From contig CP018627.1 of assembly GCA_002021875.1 (NCBI GenBank), forward strand, positions 1,488,001 through 1,552,000: 64,000 bases of DNA, written 5' to 3'. Position 1 is the first letter of the stretch, and each line of letters starts with the position of its first letter. The DNA comes from Streptomyces hygroscopicus. Lineage in GTDB: Bacteria; Actinomycetota; Actinomycetes; Streptomycetales; Streptomycetaceae. Below are positions 26,399 through 35,736 of the stretch, piece by piece. Both the position numbers and the translations under genes were made by a program. Under the pieces are notes generated by a model. It was not told the DNA's origin. It saw only the letters and a list, made by a program, of their open reading frames with translations, and ran no database searches.

Positions 26399-28840
26399 AT
26401 GGCCATCCCCGAGGGAATCGCGCCGACCGAGACGCATGTCCCGTTCGACATGGCGGATGCGGCCTCGGCGCTGATCGACGCCACGGGGATCATCATCGGC
26501 TGGACCCCGGCGGCGGAGAGACTGCTCGGCTATCCGGCGGCCGACGCGATGAAGCAGCCGGCCAGGATGCTGCTGGTGGCGCCCGAGGACGCGGCGCAGG
26601 CCAAGGCCATCGGCTCCTGGTGCCAGGCGCACGACGGCTGGGGCGGCCTGGGGCGGCTCCGGCACCGGGACGGCCGCCGGATCGAGGTGGGGCTGCGGGT
26701 GGGCGCCATGCGCAATCCGGGTGGCGATGTCTCCTGGCTGGTCTCCGGGATCGATGTGGGCTCCGTCCCGGCCTGGGCGCTCAGCGGCTCGCTGCTCCAG
26801 GCGTTCCTCACCCGGTCGCCGATCGGGATGGCCGTGCTCAGCCCGGATCTGCGATATGTGTGGATCAACGACACGCTGGAGCGCTACGGCGGGCTGCCGC
26901 GCGAGCAGCGGATGGGGCGCCGGATGGCGGAGTGCCTGCCGGGGCTGGACACCGAGGCGCTCGAAGCGCAGCTGCGGCAGGTGCTGACGACCGGCAAGCC
27001 GGTGATCGACTACGAATACCGGGGCTGGACAATGGCCCAGCCGCACCGCGAGCACGCGTACTCGACCTCCTTCTTCCGCCTGGACAACGCCGAGGGCCGT
27101 CCGGTGGGCGTGTGCTACATGGGCATCGACGTCACCGACCGCTGGCGGGCCCGGGAGCGGCTGGCGCTGCTCAACGAGGCCAGCGCGAACATCGGCAGCA
27201 CCCTGGACGTCATGCGCACCGCCCAGGAGCTGGCCGACTTCGCGGTGCCGCGGCTCGCCGACTTCGTCACCGTCGATCTGCTGGACTCCGTACTGCGCGG
27301 CGAGGAGCCCATGGAGCCCACCGGCGACACCCTGCCCGCCTTCCGCCGCACCGGTCAGGCATCGATCCGGGAGGGCTGCCCGGAGTCCATCGCGAGGCCG
27401 GGGGACGCGGTCGCCATCTCCGCCACATCCCCCTTCGCCTGCTGCTTCTTCTCCGGGGAGGCCCTGCTCGACCCCGTGATGGACAGCTCCATCAGCGCCT
27501 GGTCCGGGGACGATCCGGCGCGGACGGCGAAGGCGCGCGAGTTCGGGATGCGGTCGCTGATGGTGGCGCCGATCGGGGCGCGCGGCGCCCTCCTGGGCGT
27601 GGCCTCGTTCGTCCGCTCCCGCCATCCGGACCCGTTCGAGGAGGACGATCTGCTGCTCGCCGAGGAGCTGGTCGCCCGGGCCGCGCTGAACATCGACAAC
27701 GCCCGCCGCTACAGCCGTGAGCACGCCGCCGCGCTGGCCCTGCAGCGCAGTCTGCTGCCGCACGCCCTGAGCGGCGGCCAGGCCGTCGAGGTGGCCTCGC
27801 GCTACCTCCCCACGGACGCGCGCAACGGAGTCGGCGGCGACTGGTTCGATGTGATCCCGCTGTCCGGTGCCCGGGTGGCGCTGGTGGTCGGCGATGTGGT
27901 CGGGCATGGCATCAACGCCGCGGCCACCATGGGGCGTCTGCGCACCGCCGTGCACACGCTCGCCGATATGGACCTGCCGCCCGAGGAGTTGCTGGCCCAC
28001 CTCGACGACCTGGTCATCCGGCTCACCGACGAGGAGACCGGACAGGAGGGCGTGGCGACCGCGGTGCTGGGCGCCACGTGTCTGTACGCGATCTACGACC
28101 CGGTCACCCAGCGGTGCACGATGGCGCGGGCCGGACACCCGACCCCCGCGATCGTGGACCCCTCGGGCGAGGTCTCCTTCCCCGCGCTGCCCGCCGGTCC
28201 CCCGCTGGGCCTCGGGTCGCTGCCGTTCGAGTCGGCGGAGCTGGCGCTGCCCGCCGGAAGCCTGATCGCCCTCTACACCGACGGGCTCATCGTGACCTGC
28301 AACCAGGACATCGACGTCGGTCTCGGCCGGCTGAGCAACGCCCTCGGCCAGGCCGCGCTGCCGCTGGAGGAGCTCTGCTCCATGGTGATCGACACCCTGC
28401 TGACCTCCCCGCAGACCGACGATGTGGCCCTGCTGCTGGCCCGTACGCGCGCTCTGGGCACCGGACACGTCGTCTCCTGGGACCTGCCCTGCGATCCGGC
28501 CGTCGTCGCCAGCGCCCGCTCCCTGGCGATGCGCCAGCTCGCCGAATGGGGTCTGGAGGAGGTGATGACGACCACGGAACTGATCGTCAGCGAACTGGTC
28601 ACCAACGCCATCCGCCATGGCATCGGCCCCATCCGGCTGCGGCTGATCCGGCACGACGTGCTGATCTGCGAGGTCGCCGACACCAGCAGCACCTCACCGC
28701 GGCTGCGCCACGCCCGCACCACCGACGAGGGCGGCCGCGGGCTGTTCCTCGTCGCCCAGCTGACCCGCCGCTGGGGGACCCGCTACACCGAGGGCGGCAA
28801 GCTCATCTGGGCCGAACAAGACCTCCCGGAACCGGCATGA
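26399..28840 (+). CDS. PAS-PAS-GAF-SpoIIE phosphatase with C-terminal HATPase (paralogue 2)
   Basis: An 813-residue protein with the same domain order as the gene at 16297: PAS about 20-110, PAS about 135-240, GAF about 255-435, PP2C phosphatase about 455-660 and HATPase about 680-810. Metal and ATP motifs are intact (GVGGDWFDVIPL, GDVVGHGINAAATMG, LYTDGLI, QTDDVALLLAR, SELVTNAIRHGI, DEGGRGLFLVAQL). The GAF to HATPase part is closely similar to paralogue 1, and the PAS parts diverge more, suggesting changed input. Start ATG 26399 follows a G-rich ribosome-binding site. An AT-rich patch at 26361-26385 probably contains its promoter. Confidence 0.9.
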   Translation: MAIPEGIAPTETHVPFDMADAASALIDATGIIIGWTPAAERLLGYPAADAMKQPARMLLVAPEDAAQAKAIGSWCQAHDGWGGLGRLRHRDGRRIEVGLRVGAMRNPGGDVSWLVSGIDVGSVPAWALSGSLLQAFLTRSPIGMAVLSPDLRYVWINDTLERYGGLPREQRMGRRMAECLPGLDTEALEAQLRQVLTTGKPVIDYEYRGWTMAQPHREHAYSTSFFRLDNAEGRPVGVCYMGIDVTDRWRARERLALLNEASANIGSTLDVMRTAQELADFAVPRLADFVTVDLLDSVLRGEEPMEPTGDTLPAFRRTGQASIREGCPESIARPGDAVAISATSPFACCFFSGEALLDPVMDSSISAWSGDDPARTAKAREFGMRSLMVAPIGARGALLGVASFVRSRHPDPFEEDDLLLAEELVARAALNIDNARRYSREHAAALALQRSLLPHALSGGQAVEVASRYLPTDARNGVGGDWFDVIPLSGARVALVVGDVVGHGINAAATMGRLRTAVHTLADMDLPPEELLAHLDDLVIRLTDEETGQEGVATAVLGATCLYAIYDPVTQRCTMARAGHPTPAIVDPSGEVSFPALPAGPPLGLGSLPFESAELALPAGSLIALYTDGLIVTCNQDIDVGLGRLSNALGQAALPLEELCSMVIDTLLTSPQTDDVALLLARTRALGTGHVVSWDLPCDPAVVASARSLAMRQLAEWGLEEVMTTTELIVSELVTNAIRHGIGPIRLRLIRHDVLICEVADTSSTSPRLRHARTTDEGGRGLFLVAQLTRRWGTRYTEGGKLIWAEQDLPEPA

Positions 28841-28926
28841 ACCACGCTCCGGCGCACCCCCGCCCTATTCATGATCGGCTGACTCCCGCACACTGGCCCG
28901 GTGCCAACAGGAGGGGGGCGCCCGAG

Positions 28927-30519
28927 GTGCGGAGGCCGGTCGGCGGCGGGAATCTGTGGGGGCGGCGGCTCGCCTCCCCGTGGTGGCGCGGCGCGATGGC
29001 GCTGCTGGCCGGCGCGCTGCCCGCGCCGGCGTTTCCCGAGCCCTCGCTGTGGTGGTGGGCGTATGTCGCCCTGGTGCCCTGGCTGCTGCTGATGCGCGCG
29101 GCGCCCACCGCCCGCCGCGCGATGCTGGACGGCTGGCTCGGCGGCGCCGGGTTCCTGCTCGCGGTGCACCACTGGCTGATCCCGAGCCTGCATGTGTTCA
29201 TCGTGATACTGGCGCTGCTGCTGGGACTGTTGTGGGTGCCCTGGGGGTGGCTGACACACCGGCTGCTGCACGGCCGTCCGGGTCCCGGGCGGATGACGGC
29301 GGCGCTGGTGCTGCTGCCGTCCGTATGGCTGATGGCCGAGCTGGTCCGGTCCTGGCAGTACCTCGGCGGGCCCTGGGGGCTGCTGGGCGCGAGCCAGTGG
29401 CAGGTGGCGCCCGCGCTGCGGCTGGCCTCGGTGGGCGGGGTATGGCTGCTCGGCTATCTGCTGGTCGTGGTGAATGTCGCGGTGACCGTGCTGATCGCGG
29501 TGGCCCGGGCCCGTACGGTGGCGCTGGCCGGGCTCACCGCGTGCGGCGCGGCGGCGGCCGGGGTGTGGGCCTGGGTGCCACAGGCCCAGGAGCCCGGGAC
29601 GGTACGGATCGCGGTGGTGCAGCCGGGGGTCATCCAGGGGCCGGGGCCGCGCTTCGAGCGCAGCGCGGCGCTGACCCGGCAGCTGGCCGACCGCCATGTC
29701 GATCTGGTGGTGTGGGGCGAGAGCAGCGTGGCCCAGGATCTGACCACCCATCCGGAGTTGGGCCGGCGGCTGGCCGGGCTGTCCCGGACGGTCGGCGCGG
29801 ATCTGCTGGTCAACGTGGACGCGCGGCGCGGCGATATGCCCGGGATCTACAAGAGCTCGGTGCTGATCGGGCCGAACGGCCCGACGGGACAGCGCTACGA
29901 CAAGATGCGGCTGGTCCCCTTCGGGGAGTACATCCCGGCCCGGCCACTGCTGGGCTGGGCCACCTCGGTGGGCAAGGCGGCCGGTGAGGACCGCCACCGG
30001 GGTACCGAGCCGGTGGTGATGAAGCTCCCGGACGCCCTGCGGATCGGGCCGCTGGTGTGCTTCGAGTCGGCGTTCCCGGATATGAGCCGGAACCTGGCGC
30101 GGGACGGGGCGCAGGTGCTCGTCGTCCAGTCCTCGACCTCGACCTTCCAGAAGAGCTGGGCGCCGGCGCAGCACGCCTCGCTGGCCGCGCTGCGCGCCGC
30201 CGAGACCTGGCGGCCGATGGTGCATGCCACGCTGACCGGGGAGAGCGCGGTATTCGGGCCGCGCGGCGAGCCGGTGGGGCCGCGGATGTCCACCAACACC
30301 AGCGCGGCCACCGTCTACACGGTGCCGCTGGGGCAGGGCACGAGCCCGTATGTGCGGATCGGGCCCTGGCCGGTGTACGGGGCGATGGCGGCGCTCGCCG
30401 TCTTCTGCGCGGCCGAGGGGGGCCGGGTGCTCAGACGGCGGACGGACCGGCCGTCGGATCAGGGGACGGACCGGCCGTCGGACCAGCGGACAGACCAGCC
30501 GACTCCAGGGCGTCCCTGA
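28927..30519 (+). CDS. lnt: Apolipoprotein N-acyltransferase
   Basis: A 530-residue membrane enzyme that N-acylates the lipid-modified cysteine of lipoproteins. The N-terminal half has about six membrane helices. The C-terminal nitrilase domain shows the catalytic Glu-Lys-Cys residues in VVWGESSVAQ, YDKMRLVPFGEYIP and PLVCFESAFPD. GTG 28927 is chosen because AGGAGGGGGG lies 8 bases upstream; the frame is also open to an ATG at 28837 that overlaps the phosphatase stop but has no site. The C-terminus ends in a repeated TDRPSDQ-type tail that overlaps, antisense, the end of the next gene. Confidence 0.9.
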   Translation: MRRPVGGGNLWGRRLASPWWRGAMALLAGALPAPAFPEPSLWWWAYVALVPWLLLMRAAPTARRAMLDGWLGGAGFLLAVHHWLIPSLHVFIVILALLLGLLWVPWGWLTHRLLHGRPGPGRMTAALVLLPSVWLMAELVRSWQYLGGPWGLLGASQWQVAPALRLASVGGVWLLGYLLVVVNVAVTVLIAVARARTVALAGLTACGAAAAGVWAWVPQAQEPGTVRIAVVQPGVIQGPGPRFERSAALTRQLADRHVDLVVWGESSVAQDLTTHPELGRRLAGLSRTVGADLLVNVDARRGDMPGIYKSSVLIGPNGPTGQRYDKMRLVPFGEYIPARPLLGWATSVGKAAGEDRHRGTEPVVMKLPDALRIGPLVCFESAFPDMSRNLARDGAQVLVVQSSTSTFQKSWAPAQHASLAALRAAETWRPMVHATLTGESAVFGPRGEPVGPRMSTNTSAATVYTVPLGQGTSPYVRIGPWPVYGAMAALAVFCAAEGGRVLRRRTDRPSDQGTDRPSDQRTDQPTPGRP

Positions 30520-31396
30520 CGACCCGTTCGCACAGCTCATGGGTGCGCAGCGCGTCCTCGGCGCCGATCCGCCGCCCGGAGCGCACCGCGTCCAGGAAGG
30601 CGTCGGTGATCTGCTCGATCCCGCGCTGCCGCGCCACCGGCACCCAGTCGCCCCGGCGGCGCACGCTCGGCTGGCCCTTGTGGTCGATGACCTCGGCGAG
30701 GTTGAGCACCTGCCGCTTGGTGTCCTGGCCGGAGACCTCCAGGACCTCCTCGGTGGAGCCGCTCATCCGGTTCATCACGCCGAGCGCGGTGAAGCCGTCC
30801 CCGGACAGCTGCAGCAGCACATGGTGTATCAGCCCGTCGCGGATCCTGGCGCGCACATCGATGTGGTCCACCGGCCCGGGCGCGAGGAAGCGCAGCGTGT
30901 CGACGACGTGGATGAAGTCGTCCAGCACCAGGGTGCGCGGGTCCTCGGCGAGGCCGACGCGGTTCTTCTGCAGCAGGATCAGATCGCGCGGATGGTCAAG
31001 GCACTGCGCGTAGCCGGGCGCGTAACGCCGGTTGAAGCCGACCATCAGGCTCACCCCGCGCTCCTCGGCGAGCCGCACGATCCGCTCGCTGTCGGCGAGT
31101 TGGTACGCGAGCGGCTTGTCGACGTAGGTGGGCACCCCGGCCTCGATCAGCCGGGTGACGAGGTCGGCATGGGCGTCGGTCGGGGCGTGCACGAAGGCGG
31201 CGTCGAGCCCGGCCGCGAGCAGCGAGTCGAGGTCGGCGTGGCGCTGGGCGTCCGGGACGCGATAGATGTCGGCGACCCGCTGGAGGGTGGCGGGGGTGCG
31301 GGTGTGCAGATGCGGCTCCAGGCCGGGGCGGGCCATGAGCACGGGCAGATACGCCTTCTGCGCGATGTCGCCGAGCCCGACGCAGCCGACCCTCAT
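30431..31396 (-). CDS. Gfo/Idh/MocA-family NAD(P)-dependent oxidoreductase
   Basis: A 321-residue dehydrogenase. The Rossmann domain starts MRVGCVGLGDIAQKAYLPVL, continues to the conserved EAGVPTYVDKPLAYQL (the DKP form of the EKP motif), and is followed by GFNRRYAP and DDFIHVVDTLRFL of the C-terminal sheet domain. Substrate is probably a sugar, inositol or related compound. Start ATG 31396 has GGGGAG upstream. It lies 22 bp after the FAD monooxygenase gene on the same strand, so the two may be co-transcribed. The last 30 residues are a Ser/Pro/Gly repeat encoded opposite the lnt tail. Confidence 0.85.
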   Translation of the reverse strand: MRVGCVGLGDIAQKAYLPVLMARPGLEPHLHTRTPATLQRVADIYRVPDAQRHADLDSLLAAGLDAAFVHAPTDAHADLVTRLIEAGVPTYVDKPLAYQLADSERIVRLAEERGVSLMVGFNRRYAPGYAQCLDHPRDLILLQKNRVGLAEDPRTLVLDDFIHVVDTLRFLAPGPVDHIDVRARIRDGLIHHVLLQLSGDGFTALGVMNRMSGSTEEVLEVSGQDTKRQVLNLAEVIDHKGQPSVRRRGDWVPVARQRGIEQITDAFLDAVRSGRRIGAEDALRTHELCERVVRDALESAGLSAGPTAGPSPDPTAGPSAV

Positions 31397-31418
31397 ATGT
31401 GCTCCCCGCAATCCTCGG

Positions 31419-32636
31419 TCATGCCTTCGGCCGTGCCCCCGAAGGAGCTGTGCCCCCCGAAGGATACGTGCGGGCGGGCGGATGCCAGTCGGCGATGCCG
31501 TCGAAGGAGCGGAGGGCAAGACCGGGGACGAGGCGGCCGACGGCGGCGATCGCGGCATCGCGGAGGGCGACGGCCGGGGCGCTGGTGAGGGTGACCATGC
31601 GGGCGGTGCGCGCCGAGCGGCGCACCACGTCCATCGTGCGGGGCAGCCGGTCGCGGGTGTAGGCGGCCAGGGCGGCGGAGGGGTCGGCGGTGTCGGGGGC
31701 CAGATGGTGGGCGAGGACGACGGCGTCCTCGATGGCCTGGTTGCCGCCCTGCCCCATCGTGGGAGCCATCGCGTGGGCGGCGTCGCCGAGGAGGGCGACC
31801 CGGCCCCGGTGGTAGGCGGGCAGGGGCTCGGCCATGTACCGGATGTCATGGCGCAGCACCTCCTGGGGCGCGGCGGCGGCCAGGACGTCGGGGACGGGCC
31901 GGTGCCAGTCGCCGTAGAGCCGCAGCAGTTCGGACCTCTCGTCGTCGGGGGCGTGGCCGCCGGGCGGGGCGACGGCCGCCGCGTAGGCGTAGACCCGGCC
32001 GTCCTTGAGGGGCTGGGTGCCCCAGATCCGGCCCCTCCCCCAGGTCTCATGGGGCTCGAACGGCCGCTCGGGGGCGGGGATGACGACACGCCAGGTGGTG
32101 AATCCGGCGTAGCGGGGCCCGGGATGATCGGGGAAGAGCGTGCGGCGGACGGCCGAGTCGATGCCGTCGGCGCCGATGACGAGATCCGCCTCGTACGCGC
32201 CGTCCTCGGTGGTGACCCGGGCCGGGCGGCCGGCGCCGCCGGGGTCGGCCAGCCGGGCGGCGGCCCCGGTGCGGACCACGCCCTCGGGGAGCCGGGAGAC
32301 GAGCAGGTCGACGAGGGTGGCCCGGTGGAGGAGGACGAGCGGACCGCCGAAGCGCTCGGCCGTCGCCGCGCTGTCCATCCGGGAGAGCCGGCGCCCGCCG
32401 GGGGTGCGCAGTCCGCCGCCGCCCTGCCAGGCGGCGAGCGCGCGGATGTCGTCGCCGAGGTCGATGGCGTCCAGGGCGCGCTGGGAGTTGGGGGCGAGCG
32501 AGATACCGGCGCCGACGGGCTCGAGGCGGGCGGCCCGCTCCAGGACGGTGAGCGACCAGCCGCGGCGGTGCAGGGCCGCGGCGGCGGTGAGCCCGCCGAC
32601 TCCGGCACCGATGACGACGGCACGGGGCTGCTGCAT
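31419..32636 (-). CDS. FAD-dependent aromatic-type monooxygenase (PHBH fold)
   Basis: A 405-residue flavoprotein monooxygenase. Three family motifs are present: the GxGxxG nucleotide site AVVIGAGVGGLTAAAAL at the N-terminus, the DG motif VIGADGIDSAVRRTLF, and the GD motif RVALLGDAAHAMAPTMGQGGNQAIED. These enzymes hydroxylate aromatic or similar substrates with NAD(P)H and oxygen. The start at ATG 32636 is preceded by GGAGG. Divergent from a TetR gene across an 85-bp gap with two palindromic operators, so it is almost certainly inducible through that repressor. Confidence 0.87.
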   Translation of the reverse strand: MQQPRAVVIGAGVGGLTAAAALHRRGWSLTVLERAARLEPVGAGISLAPNSQRALDAIDLGDDIRALAAWQGGGGLRTPGGRRLSRMDSAATAERFGGPLVLLHRATLVDLLVSRLPEGVVRTGAAARLADPGGAGRPARVTTEDGAYEADLVIGADGIDSAVRRTLFPDHPGPRYAGFTTWRVVIPAPERPFEPHETWGRGRIWGTQPLKDGRVYAYAAAVAPPGGHAPDDERSELLRLYGDWHRPVPDVLAAAAPQEVLRHDIRYMAEPLPAYHRGRVALLGDAAHAMAPTMGQGGNQAIEDAVVLAHHLAPDTADPSAALAAYTRDRLPRTMDVVRRSARTARMVTLTSAPAVALRDAAIAAVGRLVPGLALRSFDGIADWHPPARTYPSGGTAPSGARPKA

Positions 32637-32651
32637 GACTCCTCCAAGGCA

Positions 32652-32691
32652 ACTACAGGTGTAGTACTCATTACGTTACTACATTTGTAGT
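32652..32691. promoter_or_regulatory. Twin palindromic TetR operator
   Basis: Two perfect 14-bp palindromes of the form ACTACA-NN-TGTAGT lie at 32652-32665 (ACTACAGGTGTAGT) and 32678-32691 (ACTACATTTGTAGT), with centres 26 bp apart. They fill the gap between the divergent monooxygenase and TetR genes. Spacing by about two and a half helical turns and identical arms fit two TetR dimers. Both genes would be controlled. Confidence 0.8.
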
Positions 32692-32721
32692 GCGGGCGGC
32701 GGATGGGCTTAGGTTGGCCCC

Positions 32722-33378
32722 ATGACCGCTGATCGAACCGCCGCCTCCGCATCGGCCGCGTCCGTCTCCGCACCGGCCACGTCCGCCGCCTCCCGTGCCG
32801 AGCTGATCGCCGACACCGCCCTGGGGCTGCTGGCCGAGCGCGGGATGCGGGGGCTGACGCACCGTGCGGTGGACGAGGCGGCCGGGCTGCCGCTCGGCTC
32901 GACCTCGAACCACGCCCGGACCCGCGCCGCCCTGCTCAAGGCGGCGGTCCGGCGACTGGCCCAGCGGGAGGCGGAGGTGCTGACGCCGGACGAGATGCCG
33001 CGCTCGGCCGAGGCGGCGCCGGACGGGGCCGATCCGGTCGCCGAGCTGGCCGACGCGCTCTCGCTCGCCCTGCACCGCTCGCTCACCGCCCAGCGCGAGC
33101 TGCTGATCGCCCGCTACGAGCTCGCACTGGAGGCGACCCGCCGCCCCGAGCTGCGGGAGTTCTACGACGCGACGGGGCGCGGCTTCCGGGAGCCGCTCGA
33201 GGCGATGATGACGGCGCTGGGCTCCACCGAGCCCCGGCGGCACGCACGGTCGCTGGTCGCCTGGTGCGAGGGGCTGATGTTCAGCTGCGTCGCGGGCGCC
33301 GACCACGACGCCGTACCCGACCGCGCGACGCTGCGCACCGGCTTCACGGAGCTGCTGCGCGGGATGCTGAACGAATAA
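32722..33378 (+). CDS. TetR-family repressor
   Basis: A 218-residue regulator with an Ala/Ser/Thr-rich N-terminal extension and a TetR HTH at about residues 28-75 (ELIADTALGLLAERGMRGLTHRAVDEAAGLPLGSTSNHARTRAALL). The helical C-terminal domain (LHRSLTAQRELLIARYELALEATRRPELREFYDATGRGFREPL) binds an unknown ligand. It is transcribed divergently from the FAD monooxygenase gene, with the twin palindrome between them, and probably represses both. Confidence 0.9.
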   Translation: MTADRTAASASAASVSAPATSAASRAELIADTALGLLAERGMRGLTHRAVDEAAGLPLGSTSNHARTRAALLKAAVRRLAQREAEVLTPDEMPRSAEAAPDGADPVAELADALSLALHRSLTAQRELLIARYELALEATRRPELREFYDATGRGFREPLEAMMTALGSTEPRRHARSLVAWCEGLMFSCVAGADHDAVPDRATLRTGFTELLRGMLNE

Positions 33379-33410
33379 CGCGTGGCGGGCCGGGCGACCG
33401 GACGGCCATC

Positions 33411-33926
33411 ATGACCGCCATGACGACCACAGAACGCCATGAAGCGCCCCGGACCGCGGATGAACGCACCAGCCTGGAGGGGTGGCTGGACTTCCACCGC
33501 GCGACCCTCGCCCTCAAATGCGAGGGGCTGGACGACAAGCAACTGCGCGAGGCGTCGGCGCCGCCGTCCGAACTGACCCTGCTCGGCCTCGTACGGCATA
33601 TGGCCGAGGTCGAGCGGAGCTGGTTCCGGCGGGTGTTCGCCCACGAGGACACGCCGCCGATCTGGTACAGCGAGGAGGACCCGGACGGGGAGTTCCACAT
33701 CACCGACGGGGACGCCGTGGAGAGTGCCTTCGCCATCTGGCGGGACGAGATCGCCAAGGCGAAGGAGGCCGCCGCGGGCCGCTCCCTGGACGATGTCGTC
33801 ACCCGTCCCGGCCGTGGGGACTACAACCTGCGCTGGATCTATCTGCACATGATCGAGGAGTACGCCCGCCACAACGGCCACGCCGACCTCATACGCGAGC
33901 GGATCGACGGCGTCACCGGCGAATAG
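33411..33926 (+). CDS. DinB-superfamily protein (DUF664 type)
   Basis: A 171-residue four-helix-bundle protein. Typical DUF664 features: SLEGWLDFHRATLALKCEGLDDKQLREASAPPSELTLLGLVRHMAEVERSWFRRVF, and a C-terminal LRWIYLHMIEEYARHNGHADLIRERIDG. The histidines in these helices (VRHMAE, HMIEEYARHNGHAD) form the metal site of DinB proteins, some of which are mycothiol-dependent transferases. Two in-frame ATGs (33411, 33420) are possible; the first is used here. It follows the TetR gene by about 30 bp and may be co-transcribed. Reaction unknown. Confidence 0.82.
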   Translation: MTAMTTTERHEAPRTADERTSLEGWLDFHRATLALKCEGLDDKQLREASAPPSELTLLGLVRHMAEVERSWFRRVFAHEDTPPIWYSEEDPDGEFHITDGDAVESAFAIWRDEIAKAKEAAAGRSLDDVVTRPGRGDYNLRWIYLHMIEEYARHNGHADLIRERIDGVTGE

Positions 33927-33950
33927 GCACGTATCGAGGGCGCCCCGGGG

Positions 33951-34331
33951 TCAGTGGGCGTGGTGGCGCTCGTGATCGTGTCCGTGGTCGTGTCCGTCGC
34001 GGTGGTCGTGGCCCGGGGGGCGCTGCGCCAGGGCGAGGGTGCGGGCGGTGACTTCGTCCGCGGTCACGCCGCACCGGTCGGCGAGCGTGTCCTCCAGGGC
34101 GGCCAGCCAGAGCCGGTAGTAGTGATACGGCTCGTCGGGTGCCGCCGCGGCCTCCCAGGCCGCGATCCGGGCGATCAGCGCGGCCTGGAACTCCGGCCAG
34201 GTGAACGCGCCCGCCTCGTACAGGCTGACGGCCATGCCGAAGGCGCGGCTCTCCCAGGGCTCGGCGAACACCAACTCGCCGTTGGAGCGCGGTGGTGCGG
34301 CCGGGCCCTCGATGTCCAGTGGCGCGGTCAT
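33951..34331 (-). CDS. Nitrile hydratase accessory protein with His-rich tail
   Basis: A 126-residue protein matching the small activator/chaperone of cobalt nitrile hydratases ([65 protein letters not shown]). It resembles the beta-subunit N-terminus and normally carries cobalt-loaded alpha subunit to the enzyme by subunit swapping. The C-terminus is an Asp/His-rich tail ([16 protein letters not shown]), likely a metal-binding extension. Start ATG 34331 overlaps the alpha-subunit stop by 4 bp, completing a beta-alpha-accessory operon. Confidence 0.88.
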   Translation of the reverse strand: MTAPLDIEGPAAPPRSNGELVFAEPWESRAFGMAVSLYEAGAFTWPEFQAALIARIAAWEAAAAPDEPYHYYRLWLAALEDTLADRCGVTADEVTARTLALAQRPPGHDHRDGHDHGHDHERHHAH

Positions 34332-34930
34332 GGCGCCGCCACCTTGGCCACGCCGACCATCGCCTCCCGGGTCACCAGCGGCACGAGCTGTTCCTCGGAG
34401 AGGTGCTCGGTGCCGGCCGGACGCTCGGGCAGCACCAGCCAGCGCACCTCGCTGGTGGAGTCGTGGACGGTGATCCGTACGTCGTCGCCGAGTTCGAGTC
34501 CCATCTCGGACAGCACCGTACGGGGCTCCTTGACCACGCGTGCGCGGTAGGCGGGGTCCTTGTACCAGCTCGGCGGCAGGCCGAGGACCGGCCACGGGTA
34601 GCAGGAGCACAGCGTGCACACCACCACATGGTGGGTGGTCGCGGTGTTCTCCACGACGACGATGTGCTCGCCCTGCCGCCCCGAGAAGCCGAGCTCATCG
34701 ATGGCCGTGGTGCCGTCCCGGAGCAGCCGCCGCCGGTACTCCGGGTCGGTCCACGCCCTGGCGACGACCTTGGCGCCGTTGAGCGGGCCCACGTTGGTCT
34801 CGTAGGTGGTGATGACCTCGTTCATCGCCTTCGGGTCGATCAGGCCCCGCTCGGTGAGCAGTTGCTCGAGCGCCTCGGTGCGCAGGGCCACGGGAGGGGC
34901 CTCGCCCGGTCCGCCGTGGGTCGGGGTCAT
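34328..34930 (-). CDS. Nitrile hydratase alpha subunit, cobalt type
   Basis: A 200-residue alpha subunit of the enzyme that hydrates nitriles to amides. The metal-binding claw is [22 protein letters not shown]; the threonine in Cys-Thr-Leu-Cys-Ser-Cys marks the cobalt rather than iron form. The cysteines of this claw are normally oxidised after translation. Upstream segments ([39 protein letters not shown]) are standard. The 4-bp overlaps on both sides tie it to the beta and accessory genes. Confidence 0.94.
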   Translation of the reverse strand: MTPTHGGPGEAPPVALRTEALEQLLTERGLIDPKAMNEVITTYETNVGPLNGAKVVARAWTDPEYRRRLLRDGTTAIDELGFSGRQGEHIVVVENTATTHHVVVCTLCSCYPWPVLGLPPSWYKDPAYRARVVKEPRTVLSEMGLELGDDVRITVHDSTSEVRWLVLPERPAGTEHLSEEQLVPLVTREAMVGVAKVAAP

Positions 34931-35598
34931 GAGGTGGTCTCCAGGTAGTTCTCGAACAGCTCGGCGGTGACCGCGAAGGGCTCGGCGTCGGCGCCCCACA
35001 GCTCGCGCGAGTCGAAGCGCACCGAGTAGACGTACTGCGGGTTCTCACCCTGGAAGTGGGCGTTGGTGTCCGGCAGTACGAAGGCGGGCTGGACGGCCTC
35101 GACGATTCCGGTGTGTCCCCGTGCGTAGCCCGGCAGCCGGGTGTGCCCGGGCACCGACATCGGCTTGGTCCGCACCCGCTCGCCGACAGCGAAGGCGGGC
35201 GCGGTGTCCACCGAACGCAGCGAGCCCTCGGCGCTCGGCGCGTAGTCGGGCACGGCGGGCTCGGGGATCGGCGGCTCCTCCACGTGTTCGCCCCGCAGGT
35301 TGCGGGCGCGGGCGTGGATCGCGCCCGGCGCGAGGACGGCACTGTCGGTGAGCATCAGCTCCGCGCCGTTCAACCAGCGCCCGTAGTAGCCGTCGTCCAG
35401 GTAGGCGGCGCGATCCAGGCGCTCGAGCGCGTGCCGGAAGGCGTCCAGGTTGACGCCGCCGAAGGCGATACGGCCGGAGAGACTGGTCAGCGCGAAGGCC
35501 CGGCCCTGCCAGGGCTCCTCGAAGACCGGTTCGTCGCGCCTCGGCGGATGAACGGGACCCCATCCCGGGGTGCCGCCCAGATCAGCGATGCCATCCAT
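34927..35598 (-). CDS. Nitrile hydratase beta subunit
   Basis: A 223-residue beta subunit: [37 protein letters not shown] at the N-terminus and the SH3-like C-terminal barrel with [26 protein letters not shown] and [12 protein letters not shown]. Start ATG 35598 follows GGGAGGCG. It is the first gene of the beta-alpha-accessory operon, the order typical of cobalt nitrile hydratases. No amidase gene is adjacent, so the amide product must be handled by an enzyme encoded elsewhere. A 138-bp non-coding gap upstream contains the promoter region. Confidence 0.93.
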   Translation of the reverse strand: MDGIADLGGTPGWGPVHPPRRDEPVFEEPWQGRAFALTSLSGRIAFGGVNLDAFRHALERLDRAAYLDDGYYGRWLNGAELMLTDSAVLAPGAIHARARNLRGEHVEEPPIPEPAVPDYAPSAEGSLRSVDTAPAFAVGERVRTKPMSVPGHTRLPGYARGHTGIVEAVQPAFVLPDTNAHFQGENPQYVYSVRFDSRELWGADAEPFAVTAELFENYLETTS

Positions 35599-35736
35599 GG
35601 CACGCCTCCCCACATGGCCATATAAAGGATCTATGCGCCTGAATCGTATGCGACGAGTGTCATCCGGGCCGCGCTGACGGCGCCGCGAACGCCCCGGGAC
35701 CGCACCCGAACGCCGCGACCCCGGCACCCGGGAGGG

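Noticed and set aside
35613..35626. ATGGCCATATA shared with the lipoprotein start at 1655-1665 as a possible common regulatory motif
   Set aside because: One copy lies over a start codon and the other in a leader with no flanking similarity; chance is sufficient.
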